64,000 nt of DNA from CADEFX01 sp963806735 (GCA_963806735.1 CAWEBE010000010.1:124001-188000); one strand, 5' to 3'; positions 54,362-63,814 are shown, numbered from the stretch's first letter. The notes: generated by a model from the letters alone, not told the origin. Numbers and translations are program-made.

Positions 54362-55308
54362 TTCACCTTCTGGCGCAGATAGAGCAGGAACAGCGCCGTG
54401 GCGACGATGATCACGAAGAACACGACAACGAGCGCCGAGGCGTAACCGACATTGTGAAAGGCGAAGGCCTGCATGTAGAGGTGGATGCTGATGGTTTCCG
54501 AGGCGACACCCGGCCCGCCCTGCGTGATCACGAAGATGGTGTCGAAGGTTTTGAGCGCGTCGATGGTGCGGATGATGGCCGCGACGACGATGAAGGGCAG
54601 AATCAGCGGCAGCGTGATGTATTGAAACGTCTGCCAGCGCGAGGCGCCGTCGATCATCGCCGCCTCATAAGGCTCGACCGGTAAGGCCGCGAGGCCTCCG
54701 AGCACGATGAGGGCGACCAGCGGCGTCCAGTGCCACACCTCCACCAGTACGAGACTGGGGATGACGGTGCTCGCGGAGTAAACCCAGAGCTGCGGCGGTA
54801 TGCCGATCAGGCTCAGTAGATAGTTCAGCACGCCGAGCTGCGGGTGAAACATCATGGTCCAGACGAGCGCGATAGCGACCGGCGTCGCCATCATCGGCAG
54901 GATGAAGATGCCACGCGCCAGACCGCGCAGTGGAAACTTGCGGTGAAACACGACCGCAGAGAACGTGCCGAAAATGACGGGCAGGATGACTGAGAGAAAT
55001 GTGAAATAGATAGTTCGCACCGTTGATTCGATGAACCGGTTGCTGGTGAACAGCTCGACGTAATTGCGCAAGCCCACATACGTCGGGGGAGCACCGGGGT
55101 TCCACTCGTGCGCACTCATCCAGATCGTGAAGACCCACGGAAACAAGACGATCGAGAGGATCACGAGCAACGATGGTGCAATGAAGAGCCAGTATTTACC
55201 GGTGTCGCCGAGGCGCGACCTGATCCACCTGCCTCTTGGGCTCGAGCGTAGGAGCGTCCCAACGCGTAATGCTGCAGCGCTGGAGCTCCCCGGCTCCCGC
55301 AATTCCAT
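54352..55308 (-). CDS. Carbohydrate ABC transporter permease (MalF/UgpA-like)
   Basis: This is a 318-residue permease of the MalF/UgpA branch. After a basic cytoplasmic tail come six helices, with YVGLRNYVELFTSNRFIEST in the first periplasmic loop and the coupling loop LAALPVEPYEAAMIDGASRWQTFQYITLPLILPFI near 215-250. ATG at 55308 is chosen for its GGAGG box. An upstream in-frame start would add 30 Arg-rich residues. First gene of the importer operon. Confidence 0.9.
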   Translation of the reverse strand: MELREPGSSSAAALRVGTLLRSSPRGRWIRSRLGDTGKYWLFIAPSLLVILSIVLFPWVFTIWMSAHEWNPGAPPTYVGLRNYVELFTSNRFIESTVRTIYFTFLSVILPVIFGTFSAVVFHRKFPLRGLARGIFILPMMATPVAIALVWTMMFHPQLGVLNYLLSLIGIPPQLWVYSASTVIPSLVLVEVWHWTPLVALIVLGGLAALPVEPYEAAMIDGASRWQTFQYITLPLILPFIVVAAIIRTIDALKTFDTIFVITQGGPGVASETISIHLYMQAFAFHNVGYASALVVVFFVIIVATALFLLYLRQKVKWT

Positions 55309-55572
55309 GCGGACGTCCTCCCAACGGCTAATCTCGACAAAGGCGACGATCTGCCCGCGGGGACTCGGTCGCGACAGCTCGCAGCCACGACGTGGCATCG
55401 CACACAGAGGCTAGGACGCCAGGCTTAGTCCCGTCAATGAAGGGCGGCTCTACGTGAGTGCATACGAGGCACGCACGATTGACATCTCGCAAGGGCCACC
55501 CCTAGCCTCGATTGGAATGGGTGGAAGCGCAGACCCATAGTCTGCTGCAGTAAACAGGCAGGTAGGTGAGGC

Positions 55573-56532
55573 ATGTCGGTAATCCTGGGCGAAGGCGAGT
55601 TCAAATACAGGCTCGAGCCCGACTGGGCGCGGCTGCCGGACGGCTGGAGCTTCGGCGAGGTGGCGGCCGTCGCCGTGGACGCCAAGGACCGGGTGTACGT
55701 CTTCAGTCGCAGCGAGCACCCAATGACGGTGTTCGATCGCGAGGGGACGTTTCTGCGCTCGTGGGGTGAAGGCATATTCAAGCGTCCCCATGGGCTGCAC
55801 ATCGCGCCGGACGAGACTATCTTCTGCACCGACGATGGCGACCACATGGTGCGCAAGTGCACGCTGCACGGCGAGGTGCTTCTGACGCTCGGCGTGCCGG
55901 GAAAACCTGCCCCGTATCTCAGCAATCAGCCGTTCCATGCCTGTACGCATACGGCGCTGTCGCCAAGAGGGGAGATCTACGTATCCGATGGCTACGGCAA
56001 CGCCTGCGTGCACAAGTTCAGCCCGGACGGCAAGTTGCTGTCGACCTGGGGCAAGCCCGGGGTCGGTCCGGGCGAGTTCAACTTGCCCCACAACATTTCG
56101 TGCGACGAGGACGGTTGGGTCTTCGTGGCGGATCGCGAAAACCACCGTGTCCAGGTCTTCAACGGCGACGGCAAGTACGAGTGCGAATGGCACAACCTGC
56201 ATCGTCCGAGCGCGCTGTACATCCCGCCGGGGCGGTGCCCCTATTGCTACATCGGCGAATGCGGGCCGGTCATGTCGATCAATCGGCGCGCCACCAACCT
56301 CGGCCCGCGGCTGAGCATTGTGACGAAAGAAGGCAAGGTTGTCGCCAGACTGGGCGATCGCACGCCGGAGAATTTTCCCGGTCCCTTCACCTCGCCGCAC
56401 GGCATTGCCGTGAACTCGCGCGGCGATATATATGTGGGCGAGGTTTCGAGGACCGCCTGGGGGAATCTGTTTCCGGGCGAAACCTCGCCCACTCCGCGAC
56501 CGTGTCTGCAAAAGTTAGTCAAAATCCCCTAG
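55573..56532 (+). CDS. NHL-repeat beta-propeller protein
   Basis: This 319-residue protein is built of NHL repeats. Examples are FGEVAAVAVDAKDRVYVFSR, KRPHGLHIAPDETIFCTDDG, HTALSPRGEIYVSDGYGNAC, FNLPHNISCDEDGWVFVADR and TSPHGIAVNSRGDIYVGEVS, giving about six blades. No signal peptide is present. A cysteine-rich insert (PPGRCPYCYIGECGP) lies between blades near residue 220 and may bind metal. Related proteins are often annotated as peptidylglycine alpha-amidating lyase-like, but I see no basis for that activity. Divergent from the sugar-type importer. A radical SAM gene follows in the same direction. Confidence 0.82.
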   Translation: MSVILGEGEFKYRLEPDWARLPDGWSFGEVAAVAVDAKDRVYVFSRSEHPMTVFDREGTFLRSWGEGIFKRPHGLHIAPDETIFCTDDGDHMVRKCTLHGEVLLTLGVPGKPAPYLSNQPFHACTHTALSPRGEIYVSDGYGNACVHKFSPDGKLLSTWGKPGVGPGEFNLPHNISCDEDGWVFVADRENHRVQVFNGDGKYECEWHNLHRPSALYIPPGRCPYCYIGECGPVMSINRRATNLGPRLSIVTKEGKVVARLGDRTPENFPGPFTSPHGIAVNSRGDIYVGEVSRTAWGNLFPGETSPTPRPCLQKLVKIP

Positions 56533-56690
56533 AGCATGACGGGTCGGTGTGCTTTGGCTCGACCGCGCGGTGCGGTGGTGTGTTTGCACGCCATGCCGCA
56601 AACACGAATTCATGTAAAGTTGTGAAGTCCGCGAGCCCGTGCCGCCGTGCTAGGTGTGGCCGCAATCGGATTTGACTCTTTGGAATATCA

Positions 56691-57692
56691 GTGGGGACCG
56701 AGGTCGTGGATTTTGAAACGGGGACTGAGCTGCGCTCGCCAACGCCCGGCAAATTCATCGATCCCGATTGGACCGCGACAGGAGAGGCGCGTGCCAGTGT
56801 CGCGCTCAGAGACTTGGAGACCGTCTGGTTCAACACCGGCACGCTGTGCAATATCACATGCCGCAACTGCTACATCGAATCGAGCCCGACCAACGACCGG
56901 CTCGTCTACCTCAACGCGTGCGAGGTGGTTGCATTTCTCGACGAGATCGCGCGCGACCGGCTGGGTACGCAGCTGATCGGATTCACGGGCGGGGAGCCGT
57001 TCCTCAATCCGCAGTTCCTGGCCATGCTGAGGGAGACGCTCGAGCGCGGGTTCGAGGTGCTCGTGCTCACCAACGCCATGCAGCCGATGCAGCGGCCCCG
57101 CCTCAAGCAGGGGCTTCTCGAGCTGCGCGAAGCGCACGGCGAGCGCCTGACGCTGCGGGTGAGCCTCGATCACTATACCCGCGAGTTGCACGAGGCCGAG
57201 CGCGGCCCGCGCTCGTTCGCCAAGACGCTGGCCGGCCTGGATTGGCTCTCGGCCAGCGGCTTCCAGATCGCCATTGCCGCGCGGACGTGCTGGGACGAGG
57301 GCGAGGAGGCAACGCGTGCTGGCTTCGCAGCGCTGATTGGCGAGCGCGGATGGCGCATCGATCCCCGCGATCAGGATCAGCTTTTTCTATTGCCGGAGAT
57401 GGACGGTAGCCACGAGGTGCCGGAGATCACGACGCGGTGCTGGACTATCCTGAAGAAAAGCCCCGGCGACATGATGTGTGCCTCCAGCCGCATGATCGTG
57501 AAGCGCAAGGGCGCGACGGCGCCGACAGTGCTGCCGTGCACGCTGCTGCCTTACGATGCCGCCTTCGAGATGGGGCCAACCTTCCAGGCGGCGAGCACGG
57601 CCGAAGGCGGCATGTTCGCCGCAGGCCGCGTCAAGCTCTGCCATCCCCATTGCGCCAAGTTCTGCGTGCTGGGCGGCGGAAGCTGTTCGTGA
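56691..57692 (+). CDS. Radical SAM protein of unknown function
   Basis: This 333-residue protein has the radical SAM cluster motif C53-x3-C57-x2-C60 (LCNITCRNCYIE). The SAM-binding GGEP motif follows (LIGFTGGEPFLNP near 95-107), and there is a partial TIM barrel. The C-terminus holds four cysteines at 317, 321, 325 and 332 (LCHPHCAKFCVLGGGSCS), with three more at about 250-290, suggesting one or two auxiliary iron-sulfur clusters as in SPASM-like enzymes. The start is GTG at 56691. A YkgJ-type cysteine-cluster gene follows 27 bp later, so they are probably co-expressed. Substrate unknown; no precursor peptide was found. Confidence 0.85.
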   Translation: MGTEVVDFETGTELRSPTPGKFIDPDWTATGEARASVALRDLETVWFNTGTLCNITCRNCYIESSPTNDRLVYLNACEVVAFLDEIARDRLGTQLIGFTGGEPFLNPQFLAMLRETLERGFEVLVLTNAMQPMQRPRLKQGLLELREAHGERLTLRVSLDHYTRELHEAERGPRSFAKTLAGLDWLSASGFQIAIAARTCWDEGEEATRAGFAALIGERGWRIDPRDQDQLFLLPEMDGSHEVPEITTRCWTILKKSPGDMMCASSRMIVKRKGATAPTVLPCTLLPYDAAFEMGPTFQAASTAEGGMFAAGRVKLCHPHCAKFCVLGGGSCS

Positions 57693-57719
57693 GCTGCCGG
57701 CCATTGTAGCTTTCCGGCT

Positions 57720-58529
57720 ATGACGGACGTGACGCGGCAGCAGCGGCGCAAGGCGCATCGCGAGTACATCAAACTCGGCCGGGCTGCGCTGGCCACAGGC
57801 CTGTCGCCGCGGCCACAGCGCGAGACGGTGCTGGGTGTGGCCCTCATCTTCAAAGCCAAACTGACCGAGCCGGGCAACGCCCGTCGCGCTGGCGAGGCTG
57901 CCGGCATGGCGCAGGCCCTCATCGAGAGGGCGCTAGCGGCTCGCCCTCCCACGGCAGCATTGGCCTGTCGCAGGGGCTGCGCCTACTGCTGCCACTCCTT
58001 CGTTGGAGTGATCGCACCAGAAGTGTTTCGTCTTGCGGACGCGGTGCGTGCGAGCAAGGCGGGCGCACTGGCCGCCGACGCGGTGCATGCGCGCTGCGGC
58101 CCGCTCAAGGGTATTGCGCCACAGGATCGCATCGGCGCCAAGCTGCCCTGCCCGCTGCTGGTCGATGGCTTGTGCGGCGTCTATGCGGACAGGCCGATGG
58201 TGTGCCGGCAGACTACGTCGTTGTCGCTGGAGGCGTGCATCGACGAGTACGAGGACCGAAACCGCAATGTACAGGTGCCGGTCTCGCCGCTGCATCTCGC
58301 CCATGCCGGCAACGTGCACGTGGCGCTGCTTGCGGCATTGCATGCGACGGGCTTGCCCGTAGAAGCCCACGAGCTTTCCGGCGCGCTCGACTTGGCGCTC
58401 ACCATGCCGGACGCGGAGCAGCGCTGGCTCGCGGGAGAGGACGTGTTCGGCGGCCTCCCCAATGTCGTGCAGCGGCCGCGCGATCTGGACGCTGTGGCGC
58501 GCAGAATCGCGGACGAGATCGCGCTGTGA
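57720..58529 (+). CDS. YkgJ-family cysteine-cluster protein
   Basis: This 269-residue protein has the YkgJ/UPF0153 cysteine pattern. The first cluster CRRGCAYCC is at residues 83-91, and PCPLLVDGLCGVYADRPMVCRQ at about 142-163 carries the rest. The family is thought to bind a metal or iron-sulfur cluster, but its reaction is not established. The N-terminal 75 residues are helical and basic and not part of the core. It starts 27 bp after the radical SAM gene and ends 6 bp before the convergent mscL stop. Confidence 0.85.
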   Translation: MTDVTRQQRRKAHREYIKLGRAALATGLSPRPQRETVLGVALIFKAKLTEPGNARRAGEAAGMAQALIERALAARPPTAALACRRGCAYCCHSFVGVIAPEVFRLADAVRASKAGALAADAVHARCGPLKGIAPQDRIGAKLPCPLLVDGLCGVYADRPMVCRQTTSLSLEACIDEYEDRNRNVQVPVSPLHLAHAGNVHVALLAALHATGLPVEAHELSGALDLALTMPDAEQRWLAGEDVFGGLPNVVQRPRDLDAVARRIADEIAL

Positions 58530-58535
58530 CGAGGC

Positions 58536-58946
58536 CTATTTCTTGACCAGCGCGTCGCGGATTTCCTTGAGGTAGACCTCGGACGGCGGCGGTGCGGCAG
58601 CCGGCTTCTCCTGCTCGGCCTCGAAGCGCTTCCGCAGCTCGTTGATCGCCTTGACCAGCATGAATACGGCGGCCGCAACGATCAGGAAGCTGATCACGTT
58701 GTTGAGGAACAGGCCGATGTTCATGGTCACCGCGTCCTGGCCGGGAGCCGCCGCCTTCAGGGGGATCTTGATGTCAGAGAAGTCCACCCCGCCGAGTGCG
58801 ATACCTATGGGCGGCATGATGACGTCCTTGACCAGTGACTGGACGATGGTGCCGAAGGCGCCGCCGATGATGATGCCGACGGCCATGTCGACCATGTTGC
58901 CGCGAACCGCAAAATCCCTGAACTCTTTCAGAAAGCCCATCAGCAT
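58536..58946 (-). CDS. mscL: Large-conductance mechanosensitive channel
   Basis: This 136-residue MscL has the N-terminal amphipathic helix (MGFLKEFRDFAVRGNMVDMA), the pore helix VGIIIGGAFGTIVQSLVKDVIMPPIG, a short periplasmic loop and the second helix (ISFLIVAAAVFMLVKAIN). A charged C-terminal bundle with an Ala/Pro linker follows. It opens under membrane tension to protect against hypo-osmotic shock. The start at 58946 has AAGGAGG at ideal distance. Convergent with the YkgJ gene. Confidence 0.96.
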   Translation of the reverse strand: MLMGFLKEFRDFAVRGNMVDMAVGIIIGGAFGTIVQSLVKDVIMPPIGIALGGVDFSDIKIPLKAAAPGQDAVTMNIGLFLNNVISFLIVAAAVFMLVKAINELRKRFEAEQEKPAAAPPPSEVYLKEIRDALVKK

Positions 58947-59215
58947 CGGAACCTCCTTGCGGTGGTGGTATACATGTACGTTCGGCCGGAGCCGCGCATC
59001 CCTTCCAAATCGCGATCGAAGGTTAGGAGAGCGCCAGCGCGGCGGCAATGGCGCACGCCTACGGGGCGGTTTTGGTTACTGCGCGAAAGCGTTCGCCAAG
59101 TGTTGCGGCATTGGACAGGCTGCCGGCAATTGGGCACAATTCGTCGGGTCTGCCCCCCGGCCATGAGCCCTGGGTGCGGACGGGCCGATAAGGCTCTGCA
59201 AGGACGCGCAGACCC

Positions 59216-62200
59216 ATGATCGACGGGTGGAAGGTCGCCCTTCTCGCGCTGCTTTACGTCGGCGCATTGTTCGCGCTCGCATGGCTGGGCGATCGGACGT
59301 TCCGCTCGCGCAAGGGCGGCAGTGGACGGCCGCTGATCTACGCCTTGTCGTTGGCCGTCTACTGCACATCGTGGACGTTCTTCGGCAGCGTCGGGCTGGC
59401 GGCAACGAGCGGCTACGACTTCTTGCCGGTGTATCTAGGCCCGATCCTGATGTTCCTGCTCGGCGGGCCGTTGATCCTGCGCATCGTGCGCCTGGCGAAG
59501 AGCCAGAACATCACCTCGGTGGCAGACTTCCTCGCCGCTCGCTACGGTAAGAGCCCGGCTGTTGCCGCGGTCGTCACGGGCGTGGCGGTGGCCGGCACGG
59601 TGCCCTACATCGCTTTGCAGCTCAAAGCCATTTCCATCTCCGTCGAGGCGTTACTCGGTCCCAACCTGCTGCGCGGCCTGGAAACCTCGTCGCTGCCGGG
59701 TGTCGATGCCGCCTTCATCATTGCGTTGGCTCTGGCAGCGTTCGCCATCCTGTTCGGCACCCGCCATATCGATGCGACGGAGCATCAGGACGGACTGATG
59801 CTGGCGATCGCGGCCGAATCCCTGGTCAAGCTGGCTACCTTCCTTGCGCTCGGGGTATTCGTGATTGTGGCCCTGTTCGGCGGGGTCGGCGGCTTTTTCG
59901 CTCGCGTCAACGCGAGTGCCGAGCTGCAGAAGATATTCGGCAGCGGCTTCAACGGCAGCGCCTGGCTCACGGTCACATTCCTGAGCCTCGTGTGCATCAT
60001 CCTGCTGCCGCGCCAGTTTCATGTCACGGTGGTCGAGAACAACGCCGAGAGTGAGCTGCGCCGCGCGTCCTGGCTGTTTCCGCTCTACCTCGTGCTCATC
60101 AATTTGTTCGTCGTGCCGATTGCAGCGGCCGGCCTCTTGTTCTTGCCGCCGCACGGGATCAGCCCGGACACATTCGTGCTGGCGCTGCCCATGTGGGCGG
60201 GCGCCGACTTTATGACGGTGTTGGCTTTCATCGGTGGACTGTCAGCTGCCACGGCCATGGTGATTGTCAACTCGGTGGCGCTCGCCATCATGGTCTGCAA
60301 CGGCTTCGTCATGCCGTGGATCCTGCGGCGTCGGGCCGATGCTCCTCCAGCCGACGAGGACATGGCGGGTCTTCTGCTGCTGACGCGCAGGATCGCCATC
60401 TTCGTCATTCTGCTGCTCGGCTATTTCTTCTATCGGTCGCTAGCGCAAGCGCACGGCCTGGCCACCATCGGGCTCATGTCCTTTGCCGCCGTGGCGCAGC
60501 TCGCGCCGGCCTTCTTCGGCGGTCTCGTCTGGCGCAGGGCGACGGCGCGTGGCGCCATCGCCGGCATCGTCGCCGGGTTTGCCGTATGGACCTACACCCT
60601 GCTGCTGCCGTGGGTCATCAAGGCCGGCTGGCTGCCCACGGGTCTGCTCACGGGCGGGCCGCTCGGGATCGGGCTGCTGAAGCCGCAGGCGCTTTTCTAT
60701 CTGCAGCTCGAGCCGCTGACGCACGGCGTGCTGTGGAGCCTTATCATCAACATGCTGGCCTATGTGTCCGTGTCGCTGTTGCGCGCGCCCGAGCCGATCG
60801 AGCGCCTGCAGGCGCACCTGTTCGTGCTGGATGACATGCCGCGGCCCGTGCAGACGCCAACGTTCCGCATCTGGCGCACGTCGGTCACCGTCGGCGACCT
60901 GCAGCATGCGGTGGGTCGCTATCTCGGGCCGGAGCGGGCTGAGCGATCGTTCCAGGAGTATGCGGGGAGCCGCGACCAGCCGCTGTCACTCGGTGCCGAG
61001 GCCGATGTCGGCGTGCTGCGCTTTGCCGAGCACCTGTTGACGAGCGCCATCGGCGCGGCCTCGGCCCGGCTCGTGCTGTCCCTGCTGCTGCGCCGGTCGG
61101 ACGTGTCGAGCCAGTCGGCGCTGAAGCTGCTCGACGATGCGTCCGAGGCCATTCAGTACAATCGCGACCTCCTGCAATCGGCGCTGGACCAGGTGCGACA
61201 CGGGCTGAGCGTGTTCGACAACGAGATGCGGCTGGTCTGCTGGAACCGGCAGTTCCGGGAGCTGCTGAACGTTCCGGCCGACCTCGCACGAGTCGGTGCA
61301 CCGCTCGATCGCATCCTGCGCGCCTGCGCGGAACGCGGCGACTTCGGAGAAGGCCCAGTCGACAAGCTCGTGGCCGACAGGCTGATGAAGCTCGCGGTCA
61401 GCAAGGAGACCTATCAGGAGACGCTGGTGGCTGAGGGGCGCATTCTGGAGATCCGCACGAGCGCCATGCCCCAGGGCGGCATCGTCACGACCTACTCCGA
61501 CATGACCGATCGCGTCGCCTCGGCCAACGCTTTGGCACGCGCCAACGAGACGCTGGAGCGGCGCGTCGCCGAGCGCACGGCGGAGCTGACGCACGTCAAC
61601 TCGGCGCTGGCCGACGCGAAGGTCAAGGCGGACGAGGCCAACCTCGACAAGACCCGCTTCCTGGCGGCGGCGAGCCACGACATTCTGCAGCCGCTCAATG
61701 CGGCCCGCCTTTACACGTCGAGCCTGGTGGAGCGCGCGCAACAGGATCCCGACGGCAAGCTCGCGCGCAACATCGATGCCTCACTGGAGGCGGTTGAGGA
61801 GATCCTCGGCGCGCTGCTCGACATCTCGCGGCTTGACGCCGGCCGCCTCGAGCCGGAAAACTCGAGCTTCCCGCTGGCCGAGCTCTTCGATCAGCTGAGG
61901 GTCGAGTTCGAGCCGATGGCGCGCGAAAAGGGGTTGGAGCTGCGCATCGTCACCACGCATTTGTGGGTACGCACCGACCGCAGGCTGCTGCGCCGGCTGC
62001 TGCAGAACCTGGTCGCCAACGCGATCAAGTACACGCGCAGCGGCGTAGTGCTGCTCGGTGTGCGCAGACGTGGGTCGGGTGTTGTCGTGCAGGTCGCCGA
62101 TACGGGACCCGGCATTCCCAAGGCCAAGCAAACCCTGATCTTCAAGGAATTCCATAGGCTCGAGGAGACGGCGGCAGCGGTCAGAGGTCTGGGCCTCGGC

Positions 62201-62743
62201 CTTTCCATCGTCGAGCGCATCGGCAAGGTGCTGGATGTGCCCATCAGCCTGGAGTCGGAGCCAGCCAAGGGCACTACGTTCTCGGTTGCCCTGCTGAAGG
62301 CAGAGGCGCAGGCGCGCCCGCCGCAACTCGATCAGGATTTGTACTTCGCCGGCAGCATCACCGGCTGCCTAGTGCTGTGCGTGGAGAACGAGGAGAAGGT
62401 GTTGGCGGGCATGGAGGCCCTGCTCAACGGCTGGGGCTGCCGCGTGCTGCTGGCGCAGAGCCGCGTGCAGGCGCTCGAGGTCGCCAGCGCGGCAGAGGAA
62501 ACCCCGCACATCATCCTCGCCGACTATCACCTGGACGAAGATACCGGTGTGGAAACGGTGGCAGCCGTACGGGCCGCCACCGGCGTCAAGATTCCGGCCG
62601 TGATCATTTCGGCGGACCATTCCGTCGAGGTGCAGCGTGACATCAGGCGTCGCGGCTTCATGCACCTCCGCAAGCCGCTGAAGGCCGCCGCGCTCCGGGC
62701 CATCCTGATGCAGTCGATGCTGCGGCGCGCGGCGGCAGAGTGA
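59216..62743 (+). CDS. Hybrid sensor histidine kinase with an N-terminal sodium:solute symporter domain
   Basis: This 1175-residue membrane protein starts with an SSSF-type symporter fold of about 13 helices (residues 5-525: YCTSWTFFGSVGLAATSGYD, DFLAARYGKSPAVAAVVTGV). A PAS-like sensor follows at about 650-770 (DQVRHGLSVFDNEMRLVCWN), then a short coiled coil (ANETLERRVAERTAELTHVN). The HisKA domain has phospho-acceptor H821 (AASHDILQPLNAARL). The HATPase domain carries NLVANAIKYT and DTGPGIP. A receiver domain at about 1055-1170 has D1103 (LADYHLDED). This is the CrbS/CbrA-type architecture that in other bacteria senses acetate or nutrient status. No partner LuxR-type regulator is adjacent. 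Confidence 0.92.
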   Translation: MIDGWKVALLALLYVGALFALAWLGDRTFRSRKGGSGRPLIYALSLAVYCTSWTFFGSVGLAATSGYDFLPVYLGPILMFLLGGPLILRIVRLAKSQNITSVADFLAARYGKSPAVAAVVTGVAVAGTVPYIALQLKAISISVEALLGPNLLRGLETSSLPGVDAAFIIALALAAFAILFGTRHIDATEHQDGLMLAIAAESLVKLATFLALGVFVIVALFGGVGGFFARVNASAELQKIFGSGFNGSAWLTVTFLSLVCIILLPRQFHVTVVENNAESELRRASWLFPLYLVLINLFVVPIAAAGLLFLPPHGISPDTFVLALPMWAGADFMTVLAFIGGLSAATAMVIVNSVALAIMVCNGFVMPWILRRRADAPPADEDMAGLLLLTRRIAIFVILLLGYFFYRSLAQAHGLATIGLMSFAAVAQLAPAFFGGLVWRRATARGAIAGIVAGFAVWTYTLLLPWVIKAGWLPTGLLTGGPLGIGLLKPQALFYLQLEPLTHGVLWSLIINMLAYVSVSLLRAPEPIERLQAHLFVLDDMPRPVQTPTFRIWRTSVTVGDLQHAVGRYLGPERAERSFQEYAGSRDQPLSLGAEADVGVLRFAEHLLTSAIGAASARLVLSLLLRRSDVSSQSALKLLDDASEAIQYNRDLLQSALDQVRHGLSVFDNEMRLVCWNRQFRELLNVPADLARVGAPLDRILRACAERGDFGEGPVDKLVADRLMKLAVSKETYQETLVAEGRILEIRTSAMPQGGIVTTYSDMTDRVASANALARANETLERRVAERTAELTHVNSALADAKVKADEANLDKTRFLAAASHDILQPLNAARLYTSSLVERAQQDPDGKLARNIDASLEAVEEILGALLDISRLDAGRLEPENSSFPLAELFDQLRVEFEPMAREKGLELRIVTTHLWVRTDRRLLRRLLQNLVANAIKYTRSGVVLLGVRRRGSGVVVQVADTGPGIPKAKQTLIFKEFHRLEETAAAVRGLGLGLSIVERIGKVLDVPISLESEPAKGTTFSVALLKAEAQARPPQLDQDLYFAGSITGCLVLCVENEEKVLAGMEALLNGWGCRVLLAQSRVQALEVASAAEETPHIILADYHLDEDTGVETVAAVRAATGVKIPAVIISADHSVEVQRDIRRRGFMHLRKPLKAAALRAILMQSMLRRAAAE

Positions 62744-62746
62744 GCT

Positions 62747-63481
62747 TCAAGACGATCTCCGCCAGAGCGGGACGAGCATGGCGACACGCTGGCGATAGTG
62801 CCTGTACTCGTCGCCGAACATCTCGATCAGATCGCGCTCCTCGAGTGCAATGCCGACAAAGATGTAGGCCGTCGTGACCGCAGCGAAGAGCAGATGGCCC
62901 ACGGTCATCACAGGTGTCGCCCAGAACGCGATGATGAAGCCCAGATAGATCGGATGGCGAATGAGCTTGTACAGCACCGGGGTCTTGAAGCGCGGCTCGG
63001 CTGTAGCACGCCCGGCCAGATTGAGCAGGACCTGATGTAGGCCGAACAGCTCGAAATGGTTGATCAGGAACGTGCTGAGGAACACAAGGAACCAGCCGAA
63101 CAGCGACAGCCCTAGCAACGCCATCGCCAGTGTGGGCTCGCTGACCTGCCAGACAATCGTCGGGATCGGCCGCCATTGCCAGAACAGCAGGATGAGGGCA
63201 AGGCTGGCGAGAAGCACGTACGTGCTCCGTTCGATCGAGGCGGGCACGAATTGCGTCCACCATTGCTTGAAGGGCTTCCTGGCCATGACGCTGTGCTGCA
63301 CGGCGAACAGCGACATCAGCAGGATATTGACGATGAGTGCTTCGCCAATCGGCCCTGGCCAGCCGGTGTCTAACGTCTTCGGTACTGCGAAGCCGGTTAC
63401 GAAACCGATGGCGTACAGAATTGTGCCGAGGAACACGACGTAGGCCGCAACTCCATAAGCGAATGCTAGCATTCGTCCCAT
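62747..63481 (-). CDS. Methanethiol S-methyltransferase-like membrane protein (MddA/NnrU family)
   Basis: This 244-residue integral membrane protein has about six helices. The C-terminal half carries the isoprenylcysteine-methyltransferase/NnrU signature YKLIRHPIYLGFIIAFWATP (SAM-binding RHP motif) and GIALEERDLIEMFGDEYRHYR, with the Glu-Glu-Arg-Asp and Tyr-x-x-Tyr pattern typical of MddA. MddA methylates methanethiol to dimethyl sulfide. Other NnrU-like proteins have different roles, so the substrate is an inference from overall similarity. ATG at 63481 has an AGGAGA box. It ends 4 bp after the kinase stop, convergent with it. Confidence 0.75.
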   Translation of the reverse strand: MGRMLAFAYGVAAYVVFLGTILYAIGFVTGFAVPKTLDTGWPGPIGEALIVNILLMSLFAVQHSVMARKPFKQWWTQFVPASIERSTYVLLASLALILLFWQWRPIPTIVWQVSEPTLAMALLGLSLFGWFLVFLSTFLINHFELFGLHQVLLNLAGRATAEPRFKTPVLYKLIRHPIYLGFIIAFWATPVMTVGHLLFAAVTTAYIFVGIALEERDLIEMFGDEYRHYRQRVAMLVPLWRRSS

Positions 63482-63541
63482 AAGTCTCTCCTTTCACGAA
63501 TAGCGGGCAACTCAGATGGCCGATGCCTCAGCCAGGTCGCT

Positions 63542-63814
63542 TCAATCTGCGTTGGTCAGGTCGATCATCGTCTTGACGCGCGATATGCGGTTGACAGGGA
63601 ACCCGCCCGCCTGCGCATGGCTGCGAATGTCAGCCTCGCTTTCCGCGAGATAGACGCAGTAGAGCTTGTCGTCGGTGACGTAGCTCTGCACCCATTGGAT
63701 CTTCGGTCCCATGGTGCGGAGAACCTCCCGCGACTTCCGCGCTATGGCCTGCAGGTCGCTTGCAGATAGCTTCCCTGCACCAGGTACATCGCGTTCGATC
63801 ACGTATTTCTGCAT
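63542..63814 (-). CDS. DUF4242 (nickel-binding-like) small protein
   Basis: This 90-residue alpha/beta protein opens MQKYVIERDVPGAGKLSASD. It contains WVQSYVTDDKLYCVYLAESE and ends RVKTMIDLTNAD. The order of conserved Tyr, Cys and the EADIRSHAQAGGFPVN block matches DUF4242, a ferredoxin-like fold with a reported nickel-binding member in Streptomyces. The start at 63814 has a GGAG box; a longer frame adds 16 unlikely residues. Upstream of the membrane methyltransferase on the same strand (60 bp gap). The last 186 bp of the window hold nothing I recognise. Confidence 0.75.
   Translation of the reverse strand: MQKYVIERDVPGAGKLSASDLQAIARKSREVLRTMGPKIQWVQSYVTDDKLYCVYLAESEADIRSHAQAGGFPVNRISRVKTMIDLTNAD

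Noticed and set aside
53366..54382. A 338-codon plus-strand frame
   Set aside because: Antisense shadow of the MalG-like permease; the product is charged and low-complexity, with no membrane or enzyme motif.
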